Positions 9,817-17,476 of a stretch of DNA of 64,000 nt are shown one piece after another. The translations under genes and the position numbers were made by a program. Source of the DNA: Actinomadura rudentiformis (lineage in GTDB: Bacteria > Actinomycetota > Actinomycetes > Streptosporangiales > Streptosporangiaceae); contig NZ_WBMT01000002.1 in assembly GCF_008923185.1 (NCBI RefSeq), positions 124,001 to 188,000 of the forward strand. The letters run 5' to 3'. The notes under the pieces were generated by a model that did not search any database, was not told where the DNA came from, and worked only from the letters and a program-made list of their open reading frames with translations. Each line of letters starts with the position of its first letter. Within the stretch, counting starts at the first letter, position 1.

Positions 9817-9948
9817 TCAGCGCGAGCCGTAGTTGTAGAGCGGCTTGATGACGGGGTCGCTCTGCGAGGCGTTCGACACCTGCACGACGAATACCGACGC
9901 AAGGGCGGCCAGCACGACGCCGACCACTGCGGCGATCGCAATTCGCAT
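9817..9948 (-). CDS. DUF2613 family small membrane protein
   Basis: A 43-residue protein of one N-terminal hydrophobic helix (residues 2-23, IAIAAVVGVVLAALASVFVV) and a short polar tail ending in NYGSR. This matches the DUF2613 family of actinobacteria, whose mycobacterial member (Rv0236A) sits next to aftD. The ATG overlaps the stop of the upstream 571-aa gene by one nucleotide (TGATG), so translation is coupled. No function is known. The conserved position beside AftD suggests a small subunit or chaperone for the envelope glycosyltransferases, which is inference. Confidence 0.75.
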   Translation of the reverse strand: MRIAIAAVVGVVLAALASVFVVQVSNASQSDPVIKPLYNYGSR

Positions 9949-11663
9949 CAGGGGGTCCTTCTACGTCGGGGGCGGCGGGGGAAGTAGGCGCTTAGCGTAC
10001 TGGCTGGTACGAAAAATGACCAGAGAATCACCCCCATCACGATTGACCACGCCAGCACCGCGGACCACACCGGAGCGCCGCCGTCCTCGGCCTTCACCGG
10101 AGCCTCGATCCGGTAAAGAACCAGGTCCGGCTGGTCCAGCACGGGATCCGCCCCCGCGAGCCTTCCCCGGGCCGGATTCGCCGCCGACGTCTCCGCGTCC
10201 AGCGCCACGTACCGGATGCCCGCCGCGCGCAGCCCTTCCGTCAGCGGCCCACCGGCCCGTACCACCTCGTCCAGCCGCCGCGCCCTCGGGTCCTCCGCCC
10301 GGATCGTCAGCGAGCCGATCATGACGGCATCACTGACGATCACCCGGCGGCCGAGGTAACGCGGCAGGGCGTCCAGGCTCGTCCGCCCGCCGTTCCAGGA
10401 GTACGAGCGGTACGTCGCCCACGGCAGCACCAGCACGTCACCGGGCACGGTGTCGGCCTCGATGATCTTCCGTCCGGCGGCCCACGCCGCCGGGTAGTCC
10501 ACGGCCTTGAGGCGGCCCGCCGCACCCCACGCCAGCGAGGGCAGCAGAACGACGGGCGCGAGGATCGCGAAGATCGCCAAGGCCGCCCCTGCGGTGTCCG
10601 TCCGGGCGGTGTCCACCCTCATGACCCGCTCGACCAGGACGCCCAAGCCCACAGCCACCAGCACGGCCAGCGGCGCCACGTACTGCTGACCGTCCCGCAA
10701 CACCGCGAAGCCTGGCCAGAGCCCGATCGCCCAGCGCAGCAACCACGGCACGACCGCTCCCAGGGCGGCCAGCACGAAACCTGCCCCCGCAGCCAGCGCC
10801 ACACCCCGGGCCCATGCCGTCCGGCACCACCACCCGTACGCGACGACGGCGGCCACAACGACGAGCAGCCAGGCGAACGCGGTGACCGGTGCCCCGTAGC
10901 CCGCCGGCACCGTCTCGCGGTTCCATGCGCCGCCCAGCAGGAAGAGGCTCCCGAGCGCGCCGAACGGCGTATCGGCCCGCGCCGCGAAGGCCTCCACGCC
11001 CACCGTGTCGCCGGGCATGCCCGCGGGGCGCAGCCACCCGGTCACCAGCCACGGCAGGCTCAGCACGACGAGCGCCACGGCCGTCCGGCCGAGCGACCGC
11101 CCCCGCTCCCTGCCCGCCGCCGCGATGGCGAGAGCGGTGAGCGCCGAGATCGCGATGGCCGCGAACCCGCCGATGGCCGCCGGTATCAGCGCCCGCACGA
11201 GCCGCCGGCCGCCGCCCGCCTCACCCGCCCGGGCCGCGGCGCCCACCACCCAGGGCAACGCCGCGTACCCCAGCAGGAAGGCCCAGTGACCCAGCAGCAG
11301 CCGCTCGGCGACGAAGGGGTTCCAGGCATAGAGGACGCCCGCCGCCAGCCTGGGCGCGAGCCGCTCCGAGGGCACTAGCGACGCCGCCGCCGTGCAGGCC
11401 ATCACGAAGATCGCGAGAAGCACCAGTTTCTGCACGGCGTCCGCCGGCAGCACCGTGGCCAGCGCCGTGACGAAGGCGTCGCTCGGCACATGCCTGGGCA
11501 CCGTCCCGGTCAACCCGAAGGTCATCCTGGAGAACGCGGGATCCGGCACGAAGACCATGTCGAACGACAACACGAAGCCGGGCGCCAGACCCGGCCCGAT
11601 CGCCAGCAGTCCCAGCACCAGGCCGGTGAATGCGGCCACCCCATGCCGCGCGCGCCCCATCAT
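9948..11663 (-). CDS. Polytopic membrane protein, probable GT-C-type glycosyltransferase
   Basis: 571-aa protein with about ten or more hydrophobic segments and a soluble part near residues 400-530. The first extracytoplasmic loop contains VLSFDMVFVPD, with acidic residues (Asp35, Asp41) placed like the catalytic loop of GT-C enzymes and echoing the first loop of the AftD-like neighbour. A late soluble segment (DVLVLPWATYRSYSW) resembles the extracytoplasmic part of YfhO/AftD-type proteins. It heads the minus-strand run, with DUF2613, GT2, GT4 and AftD-like genes downstream. The identity as a transferase is inferred from topology, motif placement and context; no specific substrate can be given. 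Confidence 0.65.
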   Translation of the reverse strand: MMGRARHGVAAFTGLVLGLLAIGPGLAPGFVLSFDMVFVPDPAFSRMTFGLTGTVPRHVPSDAFVTALATVLPADAVQKLVLLAIFVMACTAAASLVPSERLAPRLAAGVLYAWNPFVAERLLLGHWAFLLGYAALPWVVGAAARAGEAGGGRRLVRALIPAAIGGFAAIAISALTALAIAAAGRERGRSLGRTAVALVVLSLPWLVTGWLRPAGMPGDTVGVEAFAARADTPFGALGSLFLLGGAWNRETVPAGYGAPVTAFAWLLVVVAAVVAYGWWCRTAWARGVALAAGAGFVLAALGAVVPWLLRWAIGLWPGFAVLRDGQQYVAPLAVLVAVGLGVLVERVMRVDTARTDTAGAALAIFAILAPVVLLPSLAWGAAGRLKAVDYPAAWAAGRKIIEADTVPGDVLVLPWATYRSYSWNGGRTSLDALPRYLGRRVIVSDAVMIGSLTIRAEDPRARRLDEVVRAGGPLTEGLRAAGIRYVALDAETSAANPARGRLAGADPVLDQPDLVLYRIEAPVKAEDGGAPVWSAVLAWSIVMGVILWSFFVPASTLSAYFPRRPRRRRTP

Positions 11664-11765
11664 CGCGCTTGGACGCTACCGGATCAGCCGCAGGGCCCCG
11701 ACTGCGCGATGACTTTTGGCGTCGCCGGGGGTCTATGTGGATGAGGCGAGCGAAAGGGGTTTGGC

Positions 11766-12557
11766 ATGCCTGAAAACAGGCTGCGGGTTCCGGGCGCGAC
11801 ACTGCATTACGAGGTTCAGGGATCGGGGCCCGTGCTGGTGCTCATCCCGGCGGCCTTCATGGGCGCGAGCGCCTTCGAGGCCGTGGTGCCCCGGCTGTCC
11901 GAGGAGTACACGGTCGTGACGTACGACCCGCGCGGGCTGGCGCGGAGCACGGTCGACGAGCCCGGGCCGATGCCGCCGGAGATGCTGGCGGACGACGTCC
12001 GGCTCCTCATCGCGGAAGTGTCGGACGGGCCGGCGTACGTCTTCGGCACGAGCAACGGCGCGATCAACGGGCTCAGCCTGGCCGCGCGGCACCCGGAGGC
12101 GGTGCGCACCCTCGTGGCCCATGAGCCGCCGGTCGTCGAACTGCTGCCCGAACGGGAGGAGTACCGGGCCGAGGGCGAGCGGGTGATGGCCGTCCACCGG
12201 GAGAAGGGCGCGATCGCCGCCATGCAGGCGTTCATGGTGGGGGCGGGCTTCGCCGAGGAGGAAGGGGGCGAGCCGCAGCCGTGGATGCTGATGATGGAGA
12301 AGGACATCGACGTCTTCTACGGGCGGATCTATCCGGCGCTACGGGGGTTCGTTCCCGACGTCGCCGCCCTGCGGGCAGGACCGGCGAAGGTCGTCGTGGC
12401 CGGCGGCATCGAATCCAAGGGAGAGACCGCCCATCGGGCCGCTGCCGCGGCGGCCGCGGAGCTCGGCACGCCCCTCATGGACTTCCCTGGAGATCACGGC
12501 AGCTTCACCGCGGATCCGGAGGCGTTCGCCCAGGCGCTGCGGGAGGCTCTGCACTGA
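11766..12557 (+). CDS. Alpha/beta hydrolase
   Basis: Cytoplasmic alpha/beta-hydrolase-fold enzyme of 263 aa. The nucleophile elbow is GTSNGA (Ser96), preceded by the strand-and-oxyanion region VLVLIPAAFMGAS. The catalytic His is probably His244 in FPGDHGSF. The ATG follows an AAAGGGG stretch 7-8 nt upstream. It is divergent from the envelope operon. Its 3' end overlaps the convergent ECF sigma factor gene by 53 nt. Substrate unknown; such proteins are ester, lactone or haloalkane hydrolases. Confidence 0.85.
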   Translation: MPENRLRVPGATLHYEVQGSGPVLVLIPAAFMGASAFEAVVPRLSEEYTVVTYDPRGLARSTVDEPGPMPPEMLADDVRLLIAEVSDGPAYVFGTSNGAINGLSLAARHPEAVRTLVAHEPPVVELLPEREEYRAEGERVMAVHREKGAIAAMQAFMVGAGFAEEEGGEPQPWMLMMEKDIDVFYGRIYPALRGFVPDVAALRAGPAKVVVAGGIESKGETAHRAAAAAAAELGTPLMDFPGDHGSFTADPEAFAQALREALH

Positions 12558-13824
12558 TCTCGGCCGTACTGAGCCCGGCCGCACGGCGTTCGAAGATGGC
12601 ACGTTCGCGTTCGTTGCGGGTCATGGCCACGGCACGTTCGAACTCCGCGCGGGCCTCATCGGTACGGCCCAGCCTGGCGAGAAGGTCACCGCGGGCCGCG
12701 GGAAGCTGGGCGTAGCCGTCGAGCGTGAGCGTGTCGAGGATCTCCAGCCCCTTCGCCGGGCCGTCCGCCATGCCGACGGCGATCGCGCGGTTGAGGTCGA
12801 CGACGGGCGAGGGCATGACGTGCGCGAGGACCGTGTACAGAGCCGCGATCCGCTCCCAGTCGGTCTCCTCCGGGGCCGTCGCGCGGGCGTGGCAGGCGGC
12901 GATCGCGGCCTGGAGGGTGTACGGGCCGATCGGGCCCTCCTGGGCCTCCGCTCGTTCGAGGGCTTCCAGGCCGCGGCGGATCAGGAGGCGATCCCAGCGG
13001 GCGCGTTCCTGGTCGAGCAGGAGCACGGGCTCGCCCGCGGGCCCGGTGCGGGCCGGGAGACGGGAGGCCTGGAGCTCCATCAGGGCCACCAGCCCGTGCA
13101 CCTCGGGCTCGGCGGGCATGAGGCCGGCGAGGATCCGGCCCAGGCGGAGCGCCTCCTCGCACAGCGCCGGGCGCGTCCAGTCGTCGCCCGCCGTCGCCGA
13201 GTACCCCTCGTTGAAGACCAGGTAGATGATCTCCAGAACGGAGGAGAGCCGGGCCGGGAGGTCTTCCGGCGCGGGCATCTCGAAGCGCACGCCCTTGGTG
13301 GCGAGCGTGCGCTTGGCGCGGAAGATCCGCTGCCCGATGGTCGGCTCGGCGGTGAGGAAACCCCGCGCGATCTCGTCGGTGGTGAGACCGCAGAGCAGCC
13401 GGAGGGTGAGAGCGGCCCGGGCCTCGGCGGACAGCACCGGGTGGCAGGCCATGAAGATCAGCTGGAGCAGGTCGTCGCCGATGTGGTCGTCGAGCGCCTC
13501 GTCCAGATCGGGCTCATGGTGGGCCGGTAGCCGGCGTCCCAGTTGCTGGAGCTTCTGCTCGTAGGTGGCGCGCCGCCGCACGAGATCGATGGCCCGGTGC
13601 TTGGCGGTCGACATCAGCCAGCCGCCGGGATTGGGCGGAACGCCCCTGTCCGGCCACTGTTCGAGCGCGATGACGAACGCGTCCTGGGCCAGCTCCTCGG
13701 CGAGACCGACATCGCCGACCATGCGAGTGATCCCGGCGATGACACGGGCCGACTCGATCCGCCAGATCGCCTCGATGGCCGGATGGGAAGAATCGGTGGC
13801 CGCCACGGCCACCGATTCAACCAC
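12505..13824 (-). CDS. ECF sigma factor, ECF42 type with C-terminal TPR-like extension
   Basis: RNA polymerase sigma factor of 439 aa. Region 2 is recognisable near residues 20-90 (LAEELAQDAFVIALEQWPDRG and the LMSTAKHRAIDLVRRR helix). Region 4 lies near 130-180 (LTLRLLCGLTTDEIARGFL). The remaining 250 residues form a helical extension (DUF6596 plus TPR-like repeats, ending in LPAARGDLLARLGRTDEA). This architecture defines the ECF42 group, which lacks a cognate anti-sigma factor and is controlled through the C-terminal extension. The gene starts 15 nt after the DGPF-protein stop, the usual ECF42 partner. It is last in an operon with DUF998 and DGPF genes. Confidence 0.88.
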   Translation of the reverse strand: MVESVAVAATDSSHPAIEAIWRIESARVIAGITRMVGDVGLAEELAQDAFVIALEQWPDRGVPPNPGGWLMSTAKHRAIDLVRRRATYEQKLQQLGRRLPAHHEPDLDEALDDHIGDDLLQLIFMACHPVLSAEARAALTLRLLCGLTTDEIARGFLTAEPTIGQRIFRAKRTLATKGVRFEMPAPEDLPARLSSVLEIIYLVFNEGYSATAGDDWTRPALCEEALRLGRILAGLMPAEPEVHGLVALMELQASRLPARTGPAGEPVLLLDQERARWDRLLIRRGLEALERAEAQEGPIGPYTLQAAIAACHARATAPEETDWERIAALYTVLAHVMPSPVVDLNRAIAVGMADGPAKGLEILDTLTLDGYAQLPAARGDLLARLGRTDEARAEFERAVAMTRNERERAIFERRAAGLSTAEISAEPPAAPGRTPPDPR

Positions 13825-13839
13825 CTCAGGGCCGGAGGC

Positions 13840-14202
13840 TCACTGGAAGTCCTCCGGGCCGAAGATCTGGAGCACCTCGCTCTCGCCCTCCCAGCCTGTC
13901 CACAGGTCCCGGTGGAGCTGCATGAAGCGCGAGCACCACTCGACGGCCTCCTCCTTCGACCGCACCTGGTAGATCGCGTAGCTGATCATTTCCTTGGACT
14001 CGGCGAACGGCCCGTCGGTCACGTTCATCGTGCCCGCCGCCACCTCGATCCGGGCGCCCAGCGCGCTCGGCGCCAGCCCGCCCTGGTCAAGGAGCACACC
14101 CGCCTTGGTGGCCTCCTCGCCGAGCTTCATGATCGCCTCCATCAGTTCGGGCGGCGGCGGGGTCCCGGGGCGGCTGTCTCTCAAGGTGGCCAGGAATCGC
14201 AT
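13840..14202 (-). CDS. YCII-related DGPF-domain protein
   Basis: Small 120-aa cytoplasmic ferredoxin-like alpha/beta protein of the YCII family. It carries the diagnostic DGPF motif at residues 63-66 (NVTDGPFAESKE). DGPF proteins are the standard genomic neighbours and regulatory targets of ECF42 sigma factors; their biochemical role is not established. The gene lies between the DUF998 membrane protein (24-nt gap) and the sigma factor (15-nt gap), so all three form one transcription unit. An AGAAGGAG-like ribosome binding site precedes the ATG. Confidence 0.88.
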   Translation of the reverse strand: MRFLATLRDSRPGTPPPPELMEAIMKLGEEATKAGVLLDQGGLAPSALGARIEVAAGTMNVTDGPFAESKEMISYAIYQVRSKEEAVEWCSRFMQLHRDLWTGWEGESEVLQIFGPEDFQ

Positions 14203-14226
14203 CGGTTTTTCTCCTTCTGAGGGTTG

Positions 14227-14907
14227 TCAGGCGTTCGGAACATGCTTGCGGAGGTGGACGGAGAGGGCGCTGAGCCAGGCCCAGACCAACAGGATCGCGG
14301 CCGTGAAGGCCAGATTGCCGACGGTGTTCCCGGCGCCCGCGGACATGGCGACGAAGCCTGCCAGGAACAGCGCGCCGGTCGTACGAGAGAACGCCGCCCA
14401 CCCGCGGCGGCCCGCGGCCGCGAAGTGCCGGCCGAGCACGAAGGACGCCGCGATCAGGCAGGCGAATCCGATCCCGCCCGCGGCGAAGTGGAGCATGCCA
14501 TGCCAGCTGACCGTCGTGGCGTCGTCCGGCGTGCCGGCCGGAAAACCCAAGGCGGGATCGGCGCGGAAGGCCCCGGCGGCGATCAGGCTCGCGCCGTACA
14601 CCCCGATCAGGCGCGGCGCCCACCCGCCGAGATCCGGCAGGCGGCGCAGGGCGGCGGCCAGGGCCATGGTGAGCAGGCCCGCCACCACGAGGTTGGTGAT
14701 CTGGATCCAGCCGAGCTCGCCGTTGGCGAGCAGGCTCCACGCGTGGCGGGTGAAGTCGAATCCGTCACGCGTCAGGCCCTGCGCCACCGACACCAGGACG
14801 TAGAGAGGACCGGCGACGGCGCCCGCCGCCAAGAGGGTCCTGGTGACACGGGCGGCCGGGGCGGTGACGGTCTTCTTGCCAGTGGTGTTCGCGGTGATCG
14901 TGGCCAT
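14227..14907 (-). CDS. DUF998 family membrane protein
   Basis: 226-aa protein with about six transmembrane helices and the DUF998 pattern: an N-terminal helix AAGAVAGPLYVLVSVAQGLT followed by DFTRHAWSLLANGELGWIQ, then later a HGMLHF segment. It is first in the operon with the DGPF protein and the ECF42 sigma factor. It follows a candidate ECF42 promoter (14945-14970), so it is probably an ECF42 target. An AAGGGAACG ribosome binding site precedes the ATG. The function of DUF998 proteins is unknown. Confidence 0.8.
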   Translation of the reverse strand: MATITANTTGKKTVTAPAARVTRTLLAAGAVAGPLYVLVSVAQGLTRDGFDFTRHAWSLLANGELGWIQITNLVVAGLLTMALAAALRRLPDLGGWAPRLIGVYGASLIAAGAFRADPALGFPAGTPDDATTVSWHGMLHFAAGGIGFACLIAASFVLGRHFAAAGRRGWAAFSRTTGALFLAGFVAMSAGAGNTVGNLAFTAAILLVWAWLSALSVHLRKHVPNA

Positions 14908-14944
14908 CGTTCGTTCCCTTGCTTTCGAGGTTCTTTTCTAGGCC

Positions 14945-14970
14945 TCGAACGGGGAACGACGGATTCGACA
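14945..14970 (-). promoter_or_regulatory. Candidate ECF42-dependent promoter
   Basis: On the minus strand the sequence shows TGTCGA, a 17-nt spacer, then CGAGG. This places a -10 element about 38 nt upstream of the DUF998 start codon. The ECF42 group is reported to recognise TGTCGA at -35 and CGA/TC at -10. The match upstream of an operon that ends in an ECF42 gene supports autoregulation. Confidence 0.6.
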
Positions 14971-15016
14971 CACGACTTCAAGATTTTTTCGGCGGGCCTT
15001 CCGCCGGGTGGTCCGG

Positions 15017-17215
15017 CTAGGCCTCGGGGTCGCGGGGCAGGCCGAGGATGCGTTCGCCGATCACGTTCAGATTGACCTCTGTCGTGCCGCCGCCGATCGT
15101 CATCGCGCGGGAGGCGAGCAGGTAGCGGGTCCACCTGCGGCGGAGGCCGGACCGCCAGTCGCCGGTCAACGCCCCTTCCGGACCCAGCAGGCCGAAGCCG
15201 TACTCGGTGACCTGCTGCCCGTGCTCCATCGCGACCAGCTTGCGCACGTTCGCCGTCGCGCCCGGGTCGGTGCCCGACAGCTGCTTGAGGGTGGCGCGCA
15301 GCCCCAGCAGCGCGAACGCGTGCTCGTCACAGGCAAGCCGGCCGAGATTGTCGCGGACGAGCGGGTCGCCGGCAAGGCCCAGCTCGGTGGCGAGCTCGAC
15401 CAGCTTGGGCACGTCGCCGCCGAGCTGGAACGAGCTGGTCAGGCCGACCCGCTCGTTCGCCAGCGTGTTGCGGGCGACCCGCCAGCCCTCGTTGACCGGG
15501 CCGACCACGAGCTCGTCCGGCACGAAGACGCCGTCCAGGAAGACCTCGTTGAAGACCGCGTCGCCCGTGCACTCGCGGAGTGGGCGGATGTCGATGCCCG
15601 GCGACGTCATGTTCACCAGGAAGTAGGTGATGCCGTCGTGCTTGCGCCGGTCGGGGTCGGTACGGGCGATGCAGATCCCCCACTGGGCGTCGCGGGCGAG
15701 CGACGTCCAGATCTTCTGGCCGGTGATCTGCCAGCCTCCTTCGACCCGTTCGGCCCGGGTGGTCAGCCCTGCCAGGTCGGACCCGGCACCCGGCTCACTG
15801 AACAGCTGGCACCACACGATCTCACCGCGCAGCGTCGGCGGCAGGAAACGTTCCTGCTGCTCGGCGGTCCCGTACTGGACGAGTGAGGGCACCACCCAGG
15901 CGGCGATCATGAGCGGTACGGGCCGTACCCCGGCGGCCTTGAGCTCCTGCTGGATCACGATCTGCTCCAGCGGCCCGGCCGCTCTGCCCCATGGCTTGGG
16001 CAAGTGCGGCGTCACCCATCCGCCTGCCGCCATCGCCGCGCGCTGGGCAGGCATGTCCATGGCGGCCAGGGCGGCGACCTCGGCGCGGATCTCCTCCCGC
16101 AGCGACTCGGCGCCGGCTCCGGCCAGCTCGATGTCCATGGGACGCCGGACGCCCTCGATGGCGAGCGCCGCCACCTGCGCGTGCGCGGCGGACGTGCGGC
16201 CGAGCAGGGCTCGCAGTGTCAGCGCACGGCGGTAGAGGAGATGGGCGTCGTGCTCGAACGTGTAGCCGATGCCGCCGTGCACCTGGATATTGCCCTCGGC
16301 GCATTCGACGGCCGCGTCGGCGGCGAGGGCGGCGGCCACGGCCACGGCGTACGCGCGCTGGCGCTCGTCCGGCTCGGTGAGCGAACGCGCGGCGTCCCAG
16401 ACGGCGGCGCGGGCCCGTTCGAGGGCGATGAGCATGCGGCCGCACTTGTGCTTGACGCCTTGGAACTGCCCGATCGGACGGCCGAACTGCTCCCGCAATT
16501 TGGCGTACGCGACGGCGTCGTCCAGGGAGCGGGCCGCGACGCCGCACGCCTCGGCGCCGAGGACGACCACAGCGAGGTGACGGGCGTCCACCTCGGTCAG
16601 GAGCCGTTCGGCGGCGGGCACGTCGGTGACGGTCACCGCGCCGGCCGGGCGGGTGAGATCGAGCGCTTCGAGGGGCTCGACCGCGATGGCGGTGTTCGTG
16701 GTGTCGAGGACCATCCACCGGCCATCCTCGACCGGGAGCACGAAGAGATCGGCGAACTGGGCGCCGAGCACCGGCTGGACGGTGCCGGAGATCCGCCCGT
16801 CCTGGACCACCAGGGCGTTGGCGCCGTCGGCGAGACCTACGGCGGCGGTGCGGGAGCCGTCGGCGAGCCCGGGCAGCAGCTCGCTCTTGAGCTTGTCCGA
16901 GCCGCCCGCCTCGATGAGCGCGGCGGCCAAGACGGTGGGCGTGTACGAGCCGGGCGCGAGTGACCGGCCCAGCTCTTCGAGGGCCACGGCCTGGTCGAGG
17001 AGGCCGAAGCCCTGCCCGCCGTACTCCTCGGGAAGGTGCAGCCCGAGCAGCCCCTGGCCCGCGAGCGCGCTCCAGAACTCCGGGCGAACGGGCGGCTCCC
17101 CCCGATCGGCGGCGCCGACCGCGGCGCGTACGGCCTGCGCGGTGATGTGCCGTTCCGCGAACCCTCGTACGGACGCCGCCAGCGCCTCGTGTTCCTCGGT
17201 CAAGCCGATCGCCAT
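15017..17215 (-). CDS. Tandem acyl-CoA dehydrogenase (two ACAD domains in one chain)
   Basis: FAD-dependent acyl-CoA oxidation enzyme of 732 aa, about twice the usual length. Residues 1-350 form one ACAD unit (EEYGGQGFGLLDQAVALEEL, then VHGGIGYTFEHDAHLLYRRA at its end). Residues 370-732 form a second (FSEPGAGSDLAGLTTR, WQITGQKIWTS, and the closing IGGGTTEVNLNVIGERILG). Such fusions replace separate heterodimer subunits of the FadE type and often act on sterol or unusual acyl-CoAs. The ATG at 17215 was preferred over an upstream GTG because GAGGAGAGG lies at proper distance. It stands alone, without other beta-oxidation genes, so the substrate is open. Confidence 0.86.
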   Translation of the reverse strand: MAIGLTEEHEALAASVRGFAERHITAQAVRAAVGAADRGEPPVRPEFWSALAGQGLLGLHLPEEYGGQGFGLLDQAVALEELGRSLAPGSYTPTVLAAALIEAGGSDKLKSELLPGLADGSRTAAVGLADGANALVVQDGRISGTVQPVLGAQFADLFVLPVEDGRWMVLDTTNTAIAVEPLEALDLTRPAGAVTVTDVPAAERLLTEVDARHLAVVVLGAEACGVAARSLDDAVAYAKLREQFGRPIGQFQGVKHKCGRMLIALERARAAVWDAARSLTEPDERQRAYAVAVAAALAADAAVECAEGNIQVHGGIGYTFEHDAHLLYRRALTLRALLGRTSAAHAQVAALAIEGVRRPMDIELAGAGAESLREEIRAEVAALAAMDMPAQRAAMAAGGWVTPHLPKPWGRAAGPLEQIVIQQELKAAGVRPVPLMIAAWVVPSLVQYGTAEQQERFLPPTLRGEIVWCQLFSEPGAGSDLAGLTTRAERVEGGWQITGQKIWTSLARDAQWGICIARTDPDRRKHDGITYFLVNMTSPGIDIRPLRECTGDAVFNEVFLDGVFVPDELVVGPVNEGWRVARNTLANERVGLTSSFQLGGDVPKLVELATELGLAGDPLVRDNLGRLACDEHAFALLGLRATLKQLSGTDPGATANVRKLVAMEHGQQVTEYGFGLLGPEGALTGDWRSGLRRRWTRYLLASRAMTIGGGTTEVNLNVIGERILGLPRDPEA

Positions 17216-17266
17216 GACTCGCACCTCTCCTCAGGGTGAGCCATAGCTTATTAGAACGTGATTCGG

Positions 17267-17455
17267 TCAGGGCCAGAGTGTGGCGACCAGCATTCCCACG
17301 AGCATGATGATGAACGCCCCCATGACCGCGGCGGTGATCAGATCCTGCCGCCGGACGGCCTCGGACGCGCCGCGCTCCACCGTCCCGCCCGCCTCGATGA
17401 TCGGCAGCGGGCCGGTGGGAGCGTCGTCGTCAGGGTTCTGATCGTTTTCCGCCAC
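17267..17455 (-). CDS. Small single-helix membrane protein
   Basis: 62-aa protein with an acidic, Pro-rich N-terminal half (ENDQNPDDDAP) and one hydrophobic helix near residues 40-61 (LITAAVMGAFIIMLVGMLVA) that ends the chain. It is unrecognised. It is retained as real because of its clean hydrophobic pattern and position, 21 nt downstream of the next minus-strand gene. The layout suggests a tail-anchored membrane protein with a cytoplasmic N-terminus. Confidence 0.6.
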   Translation of the reverse strand: MAENDQNPDDDAPTGPLPIIEAGGTVERGASEAVRRQDLITAAVMGAFIIMLVGMLVATLWP

Positions 17456-17476
17456 AGGGGCAGAGTAGGGGAAACG

